Assembly: GCA_016763045.1 (NCBI GenBank)
Contig: JAESUN010000348.1
Span: 1-8,351 of the forward strand
Direction: 5' to 3'
Origin: Opitutaceae bacterium
Lineage (GTDB): Bacteria > Verrucomicrobiota > Verrucomicrobiia > Opitutales > Opitutaceae
DNA length: 8,351 nt
The translations under genes and the position numbers were made by a program. The notes beneath the pieces are model-generated. The model was not told the DNA's origin and did no database searches. It saw nothing but the letters and a program-made list of their open reading frames with translations. Of the stretch, positions 1 to 6,239 are shown piece after piece (within the stretch, counting starts at the first letter, position 1; each line of letters begins with the position of its first letter).

Positions 1-213
1 GAGGTGTATAGTAGATCGGAAGATGACTCTGAGTTCTTTCATTGTTTGTTTCAACTTTGAAATGATTTACGTATCTTTTTCTGCTCTGTAAAAGTCAGGT
101 TCAGGGTCTTATTGGTATCGATTCGTGCTTCTGCATCTTCTGGGCTGATGAATTGACTTTTAAATCATTCATCGAAAGGTTCGCACCCGTATCTTTTTCT
201 CTTTTTTAAACAC

Positions 214-477
214 ATGAAAACCTTTGAAGATCTCTTTGTTGAACTCAGCGCCAAAGCGGCGTCTCAGGATCCTGATTCTGGGACGGTCAAACAGCTCAAC
301 AAGGGCAAGCATAGTATTGGGAAGAAAATCGTGGAGGAGGCAGCCGAAGTCTGGATGGCCGCTGAGTTTCAGAGCAAGGAAGAGACTGCTGAGGAGATTT
401 CTCAACTTGTCTACCATCTTGAGGTGATGATGATTGCATGTGATCTGAAACCAGAAGATATTTACCGCCACCTTTAA
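214..477 (+). CDS. hisE: Phosphoribosyl-ATP pyrophosphatase
   Basis: Second step of histidine biosynthesis: hydrolyses phosphoribosyl-ATP to phosphoribosyl-AMP and pyrophosphate in the cytoplasm. The 87-residue protein has the normal length for a stand-alone HisE, with no fused HisI domain. Visible is the all-alpha MazG-like core: the [11 protein letters not shown] helix (37-47) carrying the metal-binding glutamates, then EEISQLVYH (60-68). In the second motif the usual Asp of the E-x-S-D-L-x-Y-H form is Gln64. I recall the same S-Q version, and the same KTFEDLF opening, from actinobacterial (mycobacterial) HisE, so Q64 probably marks a subfamily and not a broken enzyme. The ATG at 214 is the natural start, but the bases before it show no Shine-Dalgarno motif. 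hisG follows 7 nt after the stop, so the two are surely co-transcribed. The assignment is firm. Confidence 0.95.
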   Translation: MKTFEDLFVELSAKAASQDPDSGTVKQLNKGKHSIGKKIVEEAAEVWMAAEFQSKEETAEEISQLVYHLEVMMIACDLKPEDIYRHL

Positions 478-484
478 GAGCTCA

Positions 485-1333
485 ATGTTACGTATAGCCA
501 TTCCTAATAAAGGCTCCCTTTCCGAAGGGGCTGTTGCCATCGCCACAGAAGCGGGGTATTCGTGTAAACGCTCCGGTCGGGAGTTAAGCGTTGTGGATGC
601 TCAGCACGATATTGAATTTATCTATCTCCGGCCACGGGATATCGCCATCTACGTGGGGAATGGGACTCTGGATCTGGGTCTTACAGGTCGGGATCTCTCA
701 CTCGATTCAGAGGCTTCCGTGGAGGAAATTCTCTCTCTCGGTTTTGGAGCCAGTCGTTTCTTTTATGCCTTGCCGAAGGAGAAGGCTCTTACACCGGATC
801 AATTTATGGGGATGCGCATTGCCACATCTTATCCTTCTATCGTAAAGGCAGATATGAAAAGTCGCGGAGTGGATGTGACTGTAGTCGAGCTGGATGGAGC
901 GGTAGAGATCTCTATTCGACTCGGCGTTGCGGATGCGATTGCCGATGTGGTGGAGTCTGGCCGAACGTTGAAAGAAGCTGGGTTAGTGACCGTTGGAGAT
1001 CCTATTATGAATTCCGAGGCTATCTTGATTGCCCATAATAAAGAGGTGGCAGCCAGTGAGCAGGTACAAACCCTTATCAATCGCTTTCGAGGGGTATTGA
1101 CTGCCCGTCAAAACGTGATGATCGAGTATGATATCGCAAGGGAGAATCTCGACACGGCATGTGATCTTACACCGGGAGTCGAGAGTCCTACGATTGCGCC
1201 TCTTTCCAGAGACGGCTGGGTCGCGGTAAAGAGTCTGATCGCCCGCAAGGGGATCAATGGCATCATGGATGCGCTTCAAAAGATAGGAGCTAAGGGGATT
1301 ATCGTCTCAGATATCAAAAGCTGCCGGCTTTAG
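485..1333 (+). CDS. hisG: ATP phosphoribosyltransferase, long (HisG-L) form
   Basis: First committed step of histidine synthesis: condenses ATP and PRPP to phosphoribosyl-ATP, normally inhibited by histidine. At 282 residues it is the long form, with a bilobal periplasmic-binding-protein-like catalytic region (about 1-205) and a C-terminal ACT-like regulatory domain (about 206-282). It should therefore not need the HisZ regulatory subunit. Motifs seen are the N-terminal IAIPNKGSL (4-12), LTGRDL (66-71), RIATSYPSIV (111-120) and the PRPP-binding stretch LGVADAIADVVESG (146-159). The C-terminus ends DIKSCRL, close to what I recall of actinobacterial HisG. It sits directly behind hisE, an order known in Actinobacteria. 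A weak AAGAG lies 4 nt before the ATG, overlapping the hisE stop. Feedback regulation by histidine is inferred from the domain, not seen. Confidence 0.96.
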   Translation: MLRIAIPNKGSLSEGAVAIATEAGYSCKRSGRELSVVDAQHDIEFIYLRPRDIAIYVGNGTLDLGLTGRDLSLDSEASVEEILSLGFGASRFFYALPKEKALTPDQFMGMRIATSYPSIVKADMKSRGVDVTVVELDGAVEISIRLGVADAIADVVESGRTLKEAGLVTVGDPIMNSEAILIAHNKEVAASEQVQTLINRFRGVLTARQNVMIEYDIARENLDTACDLTPGVESPTIAPLSRDGWVAVKSLIARKGINGIMDALQKIGAKGIIVSDIKSCRL

Positions 1334-1355
1334 GGGAGCTATTTGCTTGCTCCTC
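1333..1355. terminator. Possible weak hairpin between convergent hisG and gmhA
   Basis: Bases 1333-1339 can pair with 1349-1355 (7 bp, one G-T pair) around a 9-nt loop, beginning at the last base of the hisG stop codon. It lies between two convergent genes, where a shared terminator is expected. No T-run follows directly on either strand; the nearest plus-strand T-run is at 1376-1380, about 20 nt away. It is therefore at best a poor intrinsic terminator and could be chance. Confidence 0.22.
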
Positions 1356-1378
1356 AGGGAGTGAAATATGCGGAGTTT

Positions 1379-1945
1379 TTACTCTACTGCGGGAAAGGCT
1401 TCTTCGATGCGTTCGCAGATATGATGTAAGAGAAAGAGGTGGCTTTCCTGGACGGCGGCTGTTTGCTGGCCGGGGACGATCAGGTCAACGGTGGCGAGCC
1501 CTTTGCAGAGGCCTCCTCCTTTTCCTAGAAATGAAACAGAGGGGAGGTTGAGTTCTTTGGCTGTTTGCAGAGCGGTGACAATGTTGGATGATTGTCCGCT
1601 GGACGAAAAACAAACGATTATATCGCCTTCGTTTGCCAGGCCTTCGATTTGGCGACTGAAGACTTTGTCTGCTCCAAAGTCATTGGCGATACAGGTAATG
1701 AGGGTTCCGTCACCGGTTAAGGCGATAGCAGGCAGCGAGCGGCGATTGCTTTGGAAGCGTCCGGTCAGTTCTGTCGCAAAATGTTGTGCCTCGGCGGCGC
1801 TGCCACCATTGCCGCAAATCAGAAGTTTTTTCCCTTTGCGGAGGGCTTCGAGGATGAGGTCTCCCGCGTTGTTGATCTGAGGCTCGATCTCTTTGAGCGC
1901 CTGAAAGGTTTGGATCGATTCGTTGAGGGATTCGTCGAAGGTCAT
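1379..1945 (-). CDS. gmhA: Phosphoheptose (sedoheptulose-7-phosphate) isomerase, SIS domain
   Basis: Converts sedoheptulose 7-phosphate to D-glycero-D-manno-heptose 7-phosphate, the first step towards the ADP-heptose used in the LPS inner core; cytoplasmic, usually a homotetramer. It is a single SIS domain of 188 residues, close to E. coli GmhA (192). The phosphosugar loops are GNGGSAAEAQHF (45-56) and SSSGQSSN (114-121). The likely metal and catalytic residues are H55 and E59 (HFATE), Q166 (AAVQE) and H174, in the spacing I recall from GmhA. I chose the ATG at 1945. The same frame is open to 2035, but the extra 30 residues (METGKSIFYC...) have no family counterpart. There is no Shine-Dalgarno before either start. 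It is a lone gene, convergent with hisG and sharing a 120-bp divergent upstream region with the desulfurase. A different sugar-phosphate substrate cannot be excluded, but GmhA is the best match. Confidence 0.88.
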   Translation of the reverse strand: MTFDESLNESIQTFQALKEIEPQINNAGDLILEALRKGKKLLICGNGGSAAEAQHFATELTGRFQSNRRSLPAIALTGDGTLITCIANDFGADKVFSRQIEGLANEGDIIVCFSSSGQSSNIVTALQTAKELNLPSVSFLGKGGGLCKGLATVDLIVPGQQTAAVQESHLFLLHHICERIEEAFPAVE

Positions 1946-2065
1946 TATAAGCGTTTGTTTTGGGGTTCTCTCTGCTCCAGTGAAATAGAGGTGTTTTGAG
2001 CAGGAGCAATAGAAAATGCTTTTTCCTGTTTCCACTTGGCAGAATATGCATAGATTATTGTTTCA

Positions 2066-3223
2066 ATGTCTTATTTTGATAACAATGCGACTTGTCCTCT
2101 TTACCCGATTGCGCGGGAGAGTCTGGTGTCTGCGTTGGATGAGGCGTGGCAAAACCCCAGCAGTCCTTACCGGCGTTCGGCGCGGGTCTATGCCTTGCTG
2201 GAAGCGGCTCGTGAAAAAATGGCAGGGGCACTGAAGTGTGATGCGCAGGAGATCATTTTTAATTCCGGTGCAACAGAGGGGAATAATGCTGTTTTTGCGT
2301 GGGCGAAGACTCTTTCGGATGAAGATTCCTGTGTGTTGGTTTCTCGAACAGAGCACCCGAGTGTTATTGAGTCGGCCAAGGCTTCTTTTGGAACAAAGAT
2401 TATCTGGTTGGAAGTGGATGAAAATGGGGTGGTTTCCTGTGAGCAGCTCGAAAAACTATTGCGGGAGCAAAAGGTTTCTTTAGTCGCCATCATGGCTGCC
2501 AATAATGAGACGGGCGTGGTGGCTCCAGTGAAGGAGATAGGCTCTCTCTGTCGCTCTTTCGGAGTAAAATGGCTCTGTGATGCAACTCAATGGATAGGAG
2601 AACTTTCCGCGACGGAATTGCCTGCAGCTGATTTCCTCGTGGGTTCTGCTCATAAATTTGGTGGACCCAAAGGTGTGGGATTTCTGCGTTTATCTTCCTC
2701 TGTCGGAGACTTTCATTCTGCTAGAGGAGGGGAACAGGAAGAGGGCCGCCGTGGAGGGACTTCTAATTATCCTGCGATAGCCGCCATGTGTGATGTTTTG
2801 TCGTTTCTGGATCAGAATGAATTGGCAGAGGTTAACTCTCGGGTTGCTTGGCGCGAGGCCTTTGAGGAACGTCTGTTGAAGACAATTCCGGGGCTGGTGA
2901 TTAATAGTTCTGAGGCTACGCGACTTTGGAATACCGTTTCGCTACGGATGCCGTCTCAGGAGAATACTCGCTGGCTGAGAAAACTGGATAAGGAAGGATT
3001 TGAAGTGTCGACAGGTTCGGCTTGTTCCACTGGTTCGGAAGAACCTTCACATGTTTTGTCTGCACAGGGGCTTATGGCTGAAGTGGCCAGGAGGACGATA
3101 CGAATCAGCTCTGGATGGCTGACGACGGAGGGAGAATGGGTGGCTCTGGCAGATGCGATTGAAAAAATTTGGCATGGGTTTTCCGGTGATGGCGGAGATG
3201 CGTTTCATATCATCTCTGTATAA
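2066..3223 (+). CDS. Cysteine desulfurase, NifS/IscS-like (class V aminotransferase fold)
   Basis: PLP enzyme that removes sulfur from L-cysteine as an enzyme-bound persulfide, giving alanine; the sulfur goes to Fe-S clusters or tRNA/cofactor thiolation. The 385 residues match group I desulfurases. In order: the DNNAT opening (5-9), SGATEGNN (67-74), H97 in EHPSV stacking on PLP, NNETG (146-150), D172 and Q175 (DATQ), SAHKFGGPKG (194-203) with PLP-lysine K197, GGEQEEGRRGGTSN (221-234), and the mobile loop STGSACSTGSEEPSHVL with active-site cysteine C320. All catalytic residues are present. No iscR, iscU or sufBCD lies beside it, so the target pathway (Fe-S, NAD or thio-tRNA) cannot be told apart here. 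The ATG at 2066 has no Shine-Dalgarno; the upstream 120 bp, shared with the divergent gmhA gene, must hold the promoter, but I see no strong consensus. recF begins 5 nt after its stop. Confidence 0.93.
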   Translation: MSYFDNNATCPLYPIARESLVSALDEAWQNPSSPYRRSARVYALLEAAREKMAGALKCDAQEIIFNSGATEGNNAVFAWAKTLSDEDSCVLVSRTEHPSVIESAKASFGTKIIWLEVDENGVVSCEQLEKLLREQKVSLVAIMAANNETGVVAPVKEIGSLCRSFGVKWLCDATQWIGELSATELPAADFLVGSAHKFGGPKGVGFLRLSSSVGDFHSARGGEQEEGRRGGTSNYPAIAAMCDVLSFLDQNELAEVNSRVAWREAFEERLLKTIPGLVINSSEATRLWNTVSLRMPSQENTRWLRKLDKEGFEVSTGSACSTGSEEPSHVLSAQGLMAEVARRTIRISSGWLTTEGEWVALADAIEKIWHGFSGDGGDAFHIISV

Positions 3224-3228
3224 AACGC

Positions 3229-4311
3229 GTGCTTTTAAAAAAGATCAGTCTGCAGAATTATCGGAATATTGAATTTGCCTCACTTGAGTTTCAGGGGAAT
3301 GAGGCTTTTTTTGTGGGTGCAAATGGCCAGGGGAAATCGAATTTTCTGGAGGCCATTGGGTATGTATCGGCGTTGCGTTCTTTTCGGACAAATGATCGCC
3401 GGATATTGATTCGTGATGGGGCGGAAGAAGCAAAGATTTGTTATGAATTGGAGCATGAGCAGCGTGGAGCGACTTCGCTCATGGTTGGACTCCGTTCATC
3501 GGGCAAGGAAGTGGAATGTGACGGAGAGAAGGTTGGGCGATTGGCGGATCATATCGGTCTCTTTCCCACGGTTATTTTTGGGTCGGCGGATATTCAACTA
3601 ATTCGTGGGGCGCCCGCATTGCGGCGGCGATTTTTTGATCTGTATCTTTCATCTCTTGATCGCACTTATTTGAAAACGTTGCAGGTTTTTCATAAGGCCT
3701 TACAGGAACGAAATAGTTTGCTGAAAAATGAAGGTGATGAGGATCAGTTGGAGGCGTTTGATGCGCAATTGATTCCAGCAGGTGTCAGGCTCATACAGAT
3801 GCGGCAAAAGGCGTCTCTTGTTTTAAATGAGCAATTAAGTGCTTTTTATGAAAGTATCTCGGAGGGCAAAGAAAAGGCAGGATTTGTCTATCGACCAAAT
3901 TTGGAGGTGGATACTGAAGAGTCGTTTCGGACCATGCTGGAAAAAAGCCGGAGACGGGATCAAATGACCGGGGTGACGCAACGAGGGCCCCATCGGGATG
4001 ATTGTCTCTTTCAATTGAATGGAAAGGATGCCTTGGCCTATGGATCGGAGGGGCAGCAGCGCGGAGTTGTTTTAGCTTTGCGATTTGCACAGATCAGAGG
4101 TTGTCGTGAACGAACGGGTATTTCTCCACTGGTCCTAGCGGATGATGTTATGGGGGAGCTGGATCCTGTCCGTCGTGGTTATTTTTGGCAGACGCTGGAT
4201 TCGGATATTCAGGTTTTTGCCACAGGAACAGTGATTCCTGAAGTGGTGGCAAAACGCTCATGGTCCGTGTTTGATGTCCGCGAAGGTGTTTTTACGCCAA
4301 CCGGTGAGTGA
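3229..4311 (+). CDS. recF: DNA replication and repair protein RecF
   Basis: SMC-like ABC ATPase that acts with RecO and RecR to load RecA onto gapped DNA and stalled forks. The 360 residues have family-typical length. Motifs in order: the N-terminal LKKISLQNYRNI (3-14), Walker A GANGQGKS (30-37), TQRGPHRDD (250-258), the ABC signature YGSEGQQRG (271-279), and Walker B LVLADDVMGELD (301-312) with D305/D306 and E310. All ATP-binding parts are intact; Ala304 replaces the more common Leu/Phe before the DD pair, probably without effect. The start is GTG at 3229: it gives the canonical N-terminus and no in-frame ATG lies between the desulfurase stop and the conserved region. It has no Shine-Dalgarno and begins 5 nt after the desulfurase stop, so coupled translation is likely. 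It is not next to dnaA, dnaN or gyrB as in many bacteria. Confidence 0.95.
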   Translation: MLLKKISLQNYRNIEFASLEFQGNEAFFVGANGQGKSNFLEAIGYVSALRSFRTNDRRILIRDGAEEAKICYELEHEQRGATSLMVGLRSSGKEVECDGEKVGRLADHIGLFPTVIFGSADIQLIRGAPALRRRFFDLYLSSLDRTYLKTLQVFHKALQERNSLLKNEGDEDQLEAFDAQLIPAGVRLIQMRQKASLVLNEQLSAFYESISEGKEKAGFVYRPNLEVDTEESFRTMLEKSRRRDQMTGVTQRGPHRDDCLFQLNGKDALAYGSEGQQRGVVLALRFAQIRGCRERTGISPLVLADDVMGELDPVRRGYFWQTLDSDIQVFATGTVIPEVVAKRSWSVFDVREGVFTPTGE

Positions 4312-4351
4312 TCCCTTTATCTTCGGTTGTTCAAAAAGCCGGATCTACCTG

Positions 4352-4397
4352 GATGAACCATGCGAGCGGGCATAAGTGTCTGTTCATCAATATTTTT
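4352..4397 (+). terminator. Possible imperfect terminator after recF
   Basis: GATGAAC (4352-4358) is the exact reverse complement of GTTCATC (4382-4388). Inside this, ATGC (4360-4363) can pair with GCAT (4370-4373), and AATATTTTTA follows at 4389-4398. The fold has a bulged, asymmetric middle and the outer stem is only 7 bp, so it is a weak candidate. The placement, 40 nt after the recF stop and before an apparently separate metabolic unit, is what makes it worth noting. Confidence 0.3.
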
Positions 4398-4419
4398 ACC
4401 GCAGCAGCTTTGTTTTCTT

Positions 4420-4448
4420 TTGACCTGCTTCGTCTAGCAGGTGAACAT
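4420..4448 (+). promoter_or_regulatory. Perfect dyad with a -35-like hexamer upstream of the hydrolase gene
   Basis: ACCTGCT (4423-4429) and AGCAGGT (4436-4442) form a perfect 7-bp inverted repeat around a 6-nt loop, ending 14 nt before the ATG at 4457. TTGACC (4420-4425) overlaps the left arm and matches the -35 consensus at 5 of 6 positions, but the hexamer 17 nt downstream (GAACAT) matches TATAAT poorly. The dyad could be an operator over a promoter or an RNA hairpin just before the start codon. No T-run follows, so it is not an intrinsic terminator. The function is inferred only from symmetry and position. Confidence 0.3.
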
Positions 4449-4456
4449 TTCGGACT

Positions 4457-5280
4457 ATGATTCCCCTTGAAGATTATTTTGAAGACATGATTGGGAAGGC
4501 CCAGAGAGGTCTTGTTATCGCAAATGAAGATGTCATTGCTCAGGCAGGCATAACCTTGGAGGATTTTCGTGCGATCAAGAGCGGTACATTCATCGAGGAT
4601 GCAGTTCGAAAAGTTGCTCTAATTTTGAAGCTTGGTGCCGATCAATTAGTGGCCAGTGCCAATAAATCGTGGTATCCGGAACAGCCGGAAGCTTTTGATG
4701 GTTTTCTTTCCTTTAACACAGCTTTTGAGGATATGTTTGTGAATGCCTATTTGGCTTGGGATCCTATAACAAAAGAAGCAGTGGTTTTTGATTCGGGAGC
4801 AGATTGTCAGGGAATTCTGGATGCGATCAACGAGCATGGCCTGACGGTTAAATATATCCTGCTGACACATTGCCATACGGATCATGTGGTTGATCTTCCT
4901 AAATTACGTGAAGCAACGGGTGCGCCGGTTTATGTAAATGCAAAAGAATCCAGCGATGAAGACTTTCCAGATAATGTGATTGTCTTTGATGAAGGTCAGG
5001 ATTTCAGGTTGGTTCTTTGTCGATTAAGACATTGCTGACCAGTGGACATGCGGCTGGCGGAACTTCTTTTGTGATCTCTGGTTTGGCACATCCTTTGGCT
5101 ATTATCGGGGATGCTATTTTTGCCGGTTCCATGGGAGGCGGAATGATCTCCTATGATGACGCGATGAATAACAATGTAGAGAAGCTTTTAACTCTTCCGG
5201 GAAATACCCTTTTGGCAAGTGGTCACGGACCCTTGACCACTGTTGAGCAGGAGAAGGTGCATAACCCGTTTTTCGCCTGA
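4457..5280 (+). pseudogene. HTH-metallo-beta-lactamase-fold hydrolase, split by a single -1 frameshift
   Basis: Two overlapping frames together encode one glyoxalase II-like metallohydrolase. Frame one (4457-5038) gives residues 1-183 before it goes out of register: an N-terminal segment (about 1-70) resembling a degenerate XRE-type helix-turn-helix (AQRGL, then DVIAQAGIT...LKLGADQL), then the MBL core with VNAYLAWDP, VVFDSGAD and the metal motif THCHTDH (H138, H140, D142, H143). Frame two (to 5280) continues with TSGHAAGG (third His), IGDAIFAGS (bridging Asp), ASGHGPLTT (last His) and a terminal HNPFF. Adding one T to the TTT at 5002-5004 restores DEGQDFQVGSLSIK and a protein of about 274 residues with every metal ligand. 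As written it would end 12 residues after F183 (RLVLCRLRHC is off-frame) and lack half the active site. The cause may be a sequencing or assembly error or a real recent mutation. The substrate is unknown. It heads the unit with the dehydrogenase 37 nt downstream. Confidence 0.82.
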
Positions 5281-5317
5281 TCTTTTAAAATTAACCCTTA
5301 AGTGTAGAGAAAATATT

Positions 5318-6202
5318 ATGTCAGAAAAAATTGGATTTGTAGGAGTCGGTCGAATGGGTGCTAATATGGCCCGTCGTTTAAAAGAGTGTGGTTATGATGT
5401 GACTGCGGTGTATGATGTCTATACTGCCGGAGCCGCAGAATTGGCTGCTGAATTAGGCTGTGAAGCGTGTACTGAGCTTTCCCGGGTTACTGAGTTGGCC
5501 GATGTTATCTTCACTGTTGTTACAGACGATGCTGCGATGCTTTCGATCTTCGCTGAAAATGGTTTGCTGACAGGGGCAGACGGGAAAACATTTGTGAATT
5601 GTGCGACGGTTTCTCCTGCAACACATCTTATCGTGGAAGCAGCGGCTGAAAAAGTCGGCGCCAAAACACTCGAAGGTTGTATGGCTTCCAGTATCCCACA
5701 GGCCAGACAAGGAACGCTTTATCTCATGTGTGGTGGTAAAGAGGAAACCTTTAAATCAGTCGAAGCCATCCTGGAAAAACTCTCTTCTTCGATGCGGTAT
5801 GTGGGTACTAGTGGTGAAGCTGCCAAGGTGAAGGCATTGGTCAATATGGTTATGAATATCAATACAGCTGCTTTGGCAGAAGGTTTGGGTATTGGTGATG
5901 CAGTGGGGCTGGATCTGAATCTGTTACGGGAGATTTTCTCTCAAACAGGTGCTAATTCCAATGTTCTGAAAACAGATGGTGAAGATATGCAGATTCGCGA
6001 CCATGAGTGTTATTTCTCAGCTGCACATGCGGCTAAGGATAGTGGCATTGCGCTGGATCTAGGTGAAAGTGCTGGTTTGAACCTTCCTCTGGCGAAGGCA
6101 ACTAAAGCTCAGTATGATAAGATGATCGCTGAGGGACTAGGTGATCTGGATAAATCTGGTATCGCGGAACTTACTTTTAAAGGTCGTCACACAGCTAAGT
6201 GA
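5318..6202 (+). CDS. NAD(P)-dependent beta-hydroxyacid dehydrogenase (3-hydroxyisobutyrate dehydrogenase family)
   Basis: Probably reduces or oxidises a small hydroxyacid/semialdehyde pair using a nicotinamide cofactor. The 294 residues are normal for the family. The N-terminal Rossmann domain has GFVGVGRMG (6-14); the second strand ends in D33 (AVYDV), where NADP-preferring members usually carry Asn-Arg, so NAD is the likelier cofactor (inference). The all-alpha C-terminal domain has AAKVKALVNM with catalytic K172 and N176, and AAKDSGIAL (238-246). The substrate loop is unusual: where the family has D-A-P-V-S-G-G, residues 119-125 read EGCMASS, though the following A129 and GTL (132-134) are kept. 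It is therefore not confidently tartronate-semialdehyde reductase, 3-hydroxyisobutyrate dehydrogenase or sulfolactaldehyde reductase. I took the ATG at 5318; an in-frame extension to 5243 overlaps the hydrolase gene and lacks family similarity. A TIM-barrel partner gene follows 37 nt after the stop. Confidence 0.88.
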   Translation: MSEKIGFVGVGRMGANMARRLKECGYDVTAVYDVYTAGAAELAAELGCEACTELSRVTELADVIFTVVTDDAAMLSIFAENGLLTGADGKTFVNCATVSPATHLIVEAAAEKVGAKTLEGCMASSIPQARQGTLYLMCGGKEETFKSVEAILEKLSSSMRYVGTSGEAAKVKALVNMVMNINTAALAEGLGIGDAVGLDLNLLREIFSQTGANSNVLKTDGEDMQIRDHECYFSAAHAAKDSGIALDLGESAGLNLPLAKATKAQYDKMIAEGLGDLDKSGIAELTFKGRHTAK

Positions 6203-6239
6203 TAACGGCCTCATAGATAAAAAATATAAATTACGACCG

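Noticed and set aside
1..213. Possible upstream gene end, his leader peptide or promoter before hisE
   Set aside because: Every plus frame is closed or gives fewer than 30 residues without family character, no histidine-codon run or attenuator fold is visible, and the TTGACT at 153-158 has no acceptable -10 at the right distance.
169..546. 125-residue antisense reading frame over hisE
   Set aside because: It lies wholly opposite hisE and the hisG start, and its low-complexity, cysteine- and histidine-rich translation has no recognisable domain.
1491..1880. 129-residue plus-strand frame opposite gmhA
   Set aside because: It is an antisense shadow; the minus-strand product carries all SIS motifs while this translation has none.
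1946..2035. Longer gmhA start at 2035
   Set aside because: The added 30 residues are cysteine-rich, do not resemble SIS proteins and would consume most of the divergent promoter region.
1946..2065. Divergent promoters and the TGCTCC/GGAGCA repeat (1973-1978, 2003-2008) as an operator
   Set aside because: The repeat is only 6 bp with a 24-nt spacer, and TTTCCA/TAGATT (2029-2056) matches the sigma-70 consensus at only 4 of 6 bases in each hexamer; neither rises above chance.
4995..5020. Programmed -1 ribosomal frameshift in the hydrolase gene
   Set aside because: There is no X-XXY-YYZ slippery heptamer at the junction, no evident downstream pseudoknot, and a product stopping there would lack half the metal ligands, so an error or mutation is simpler.
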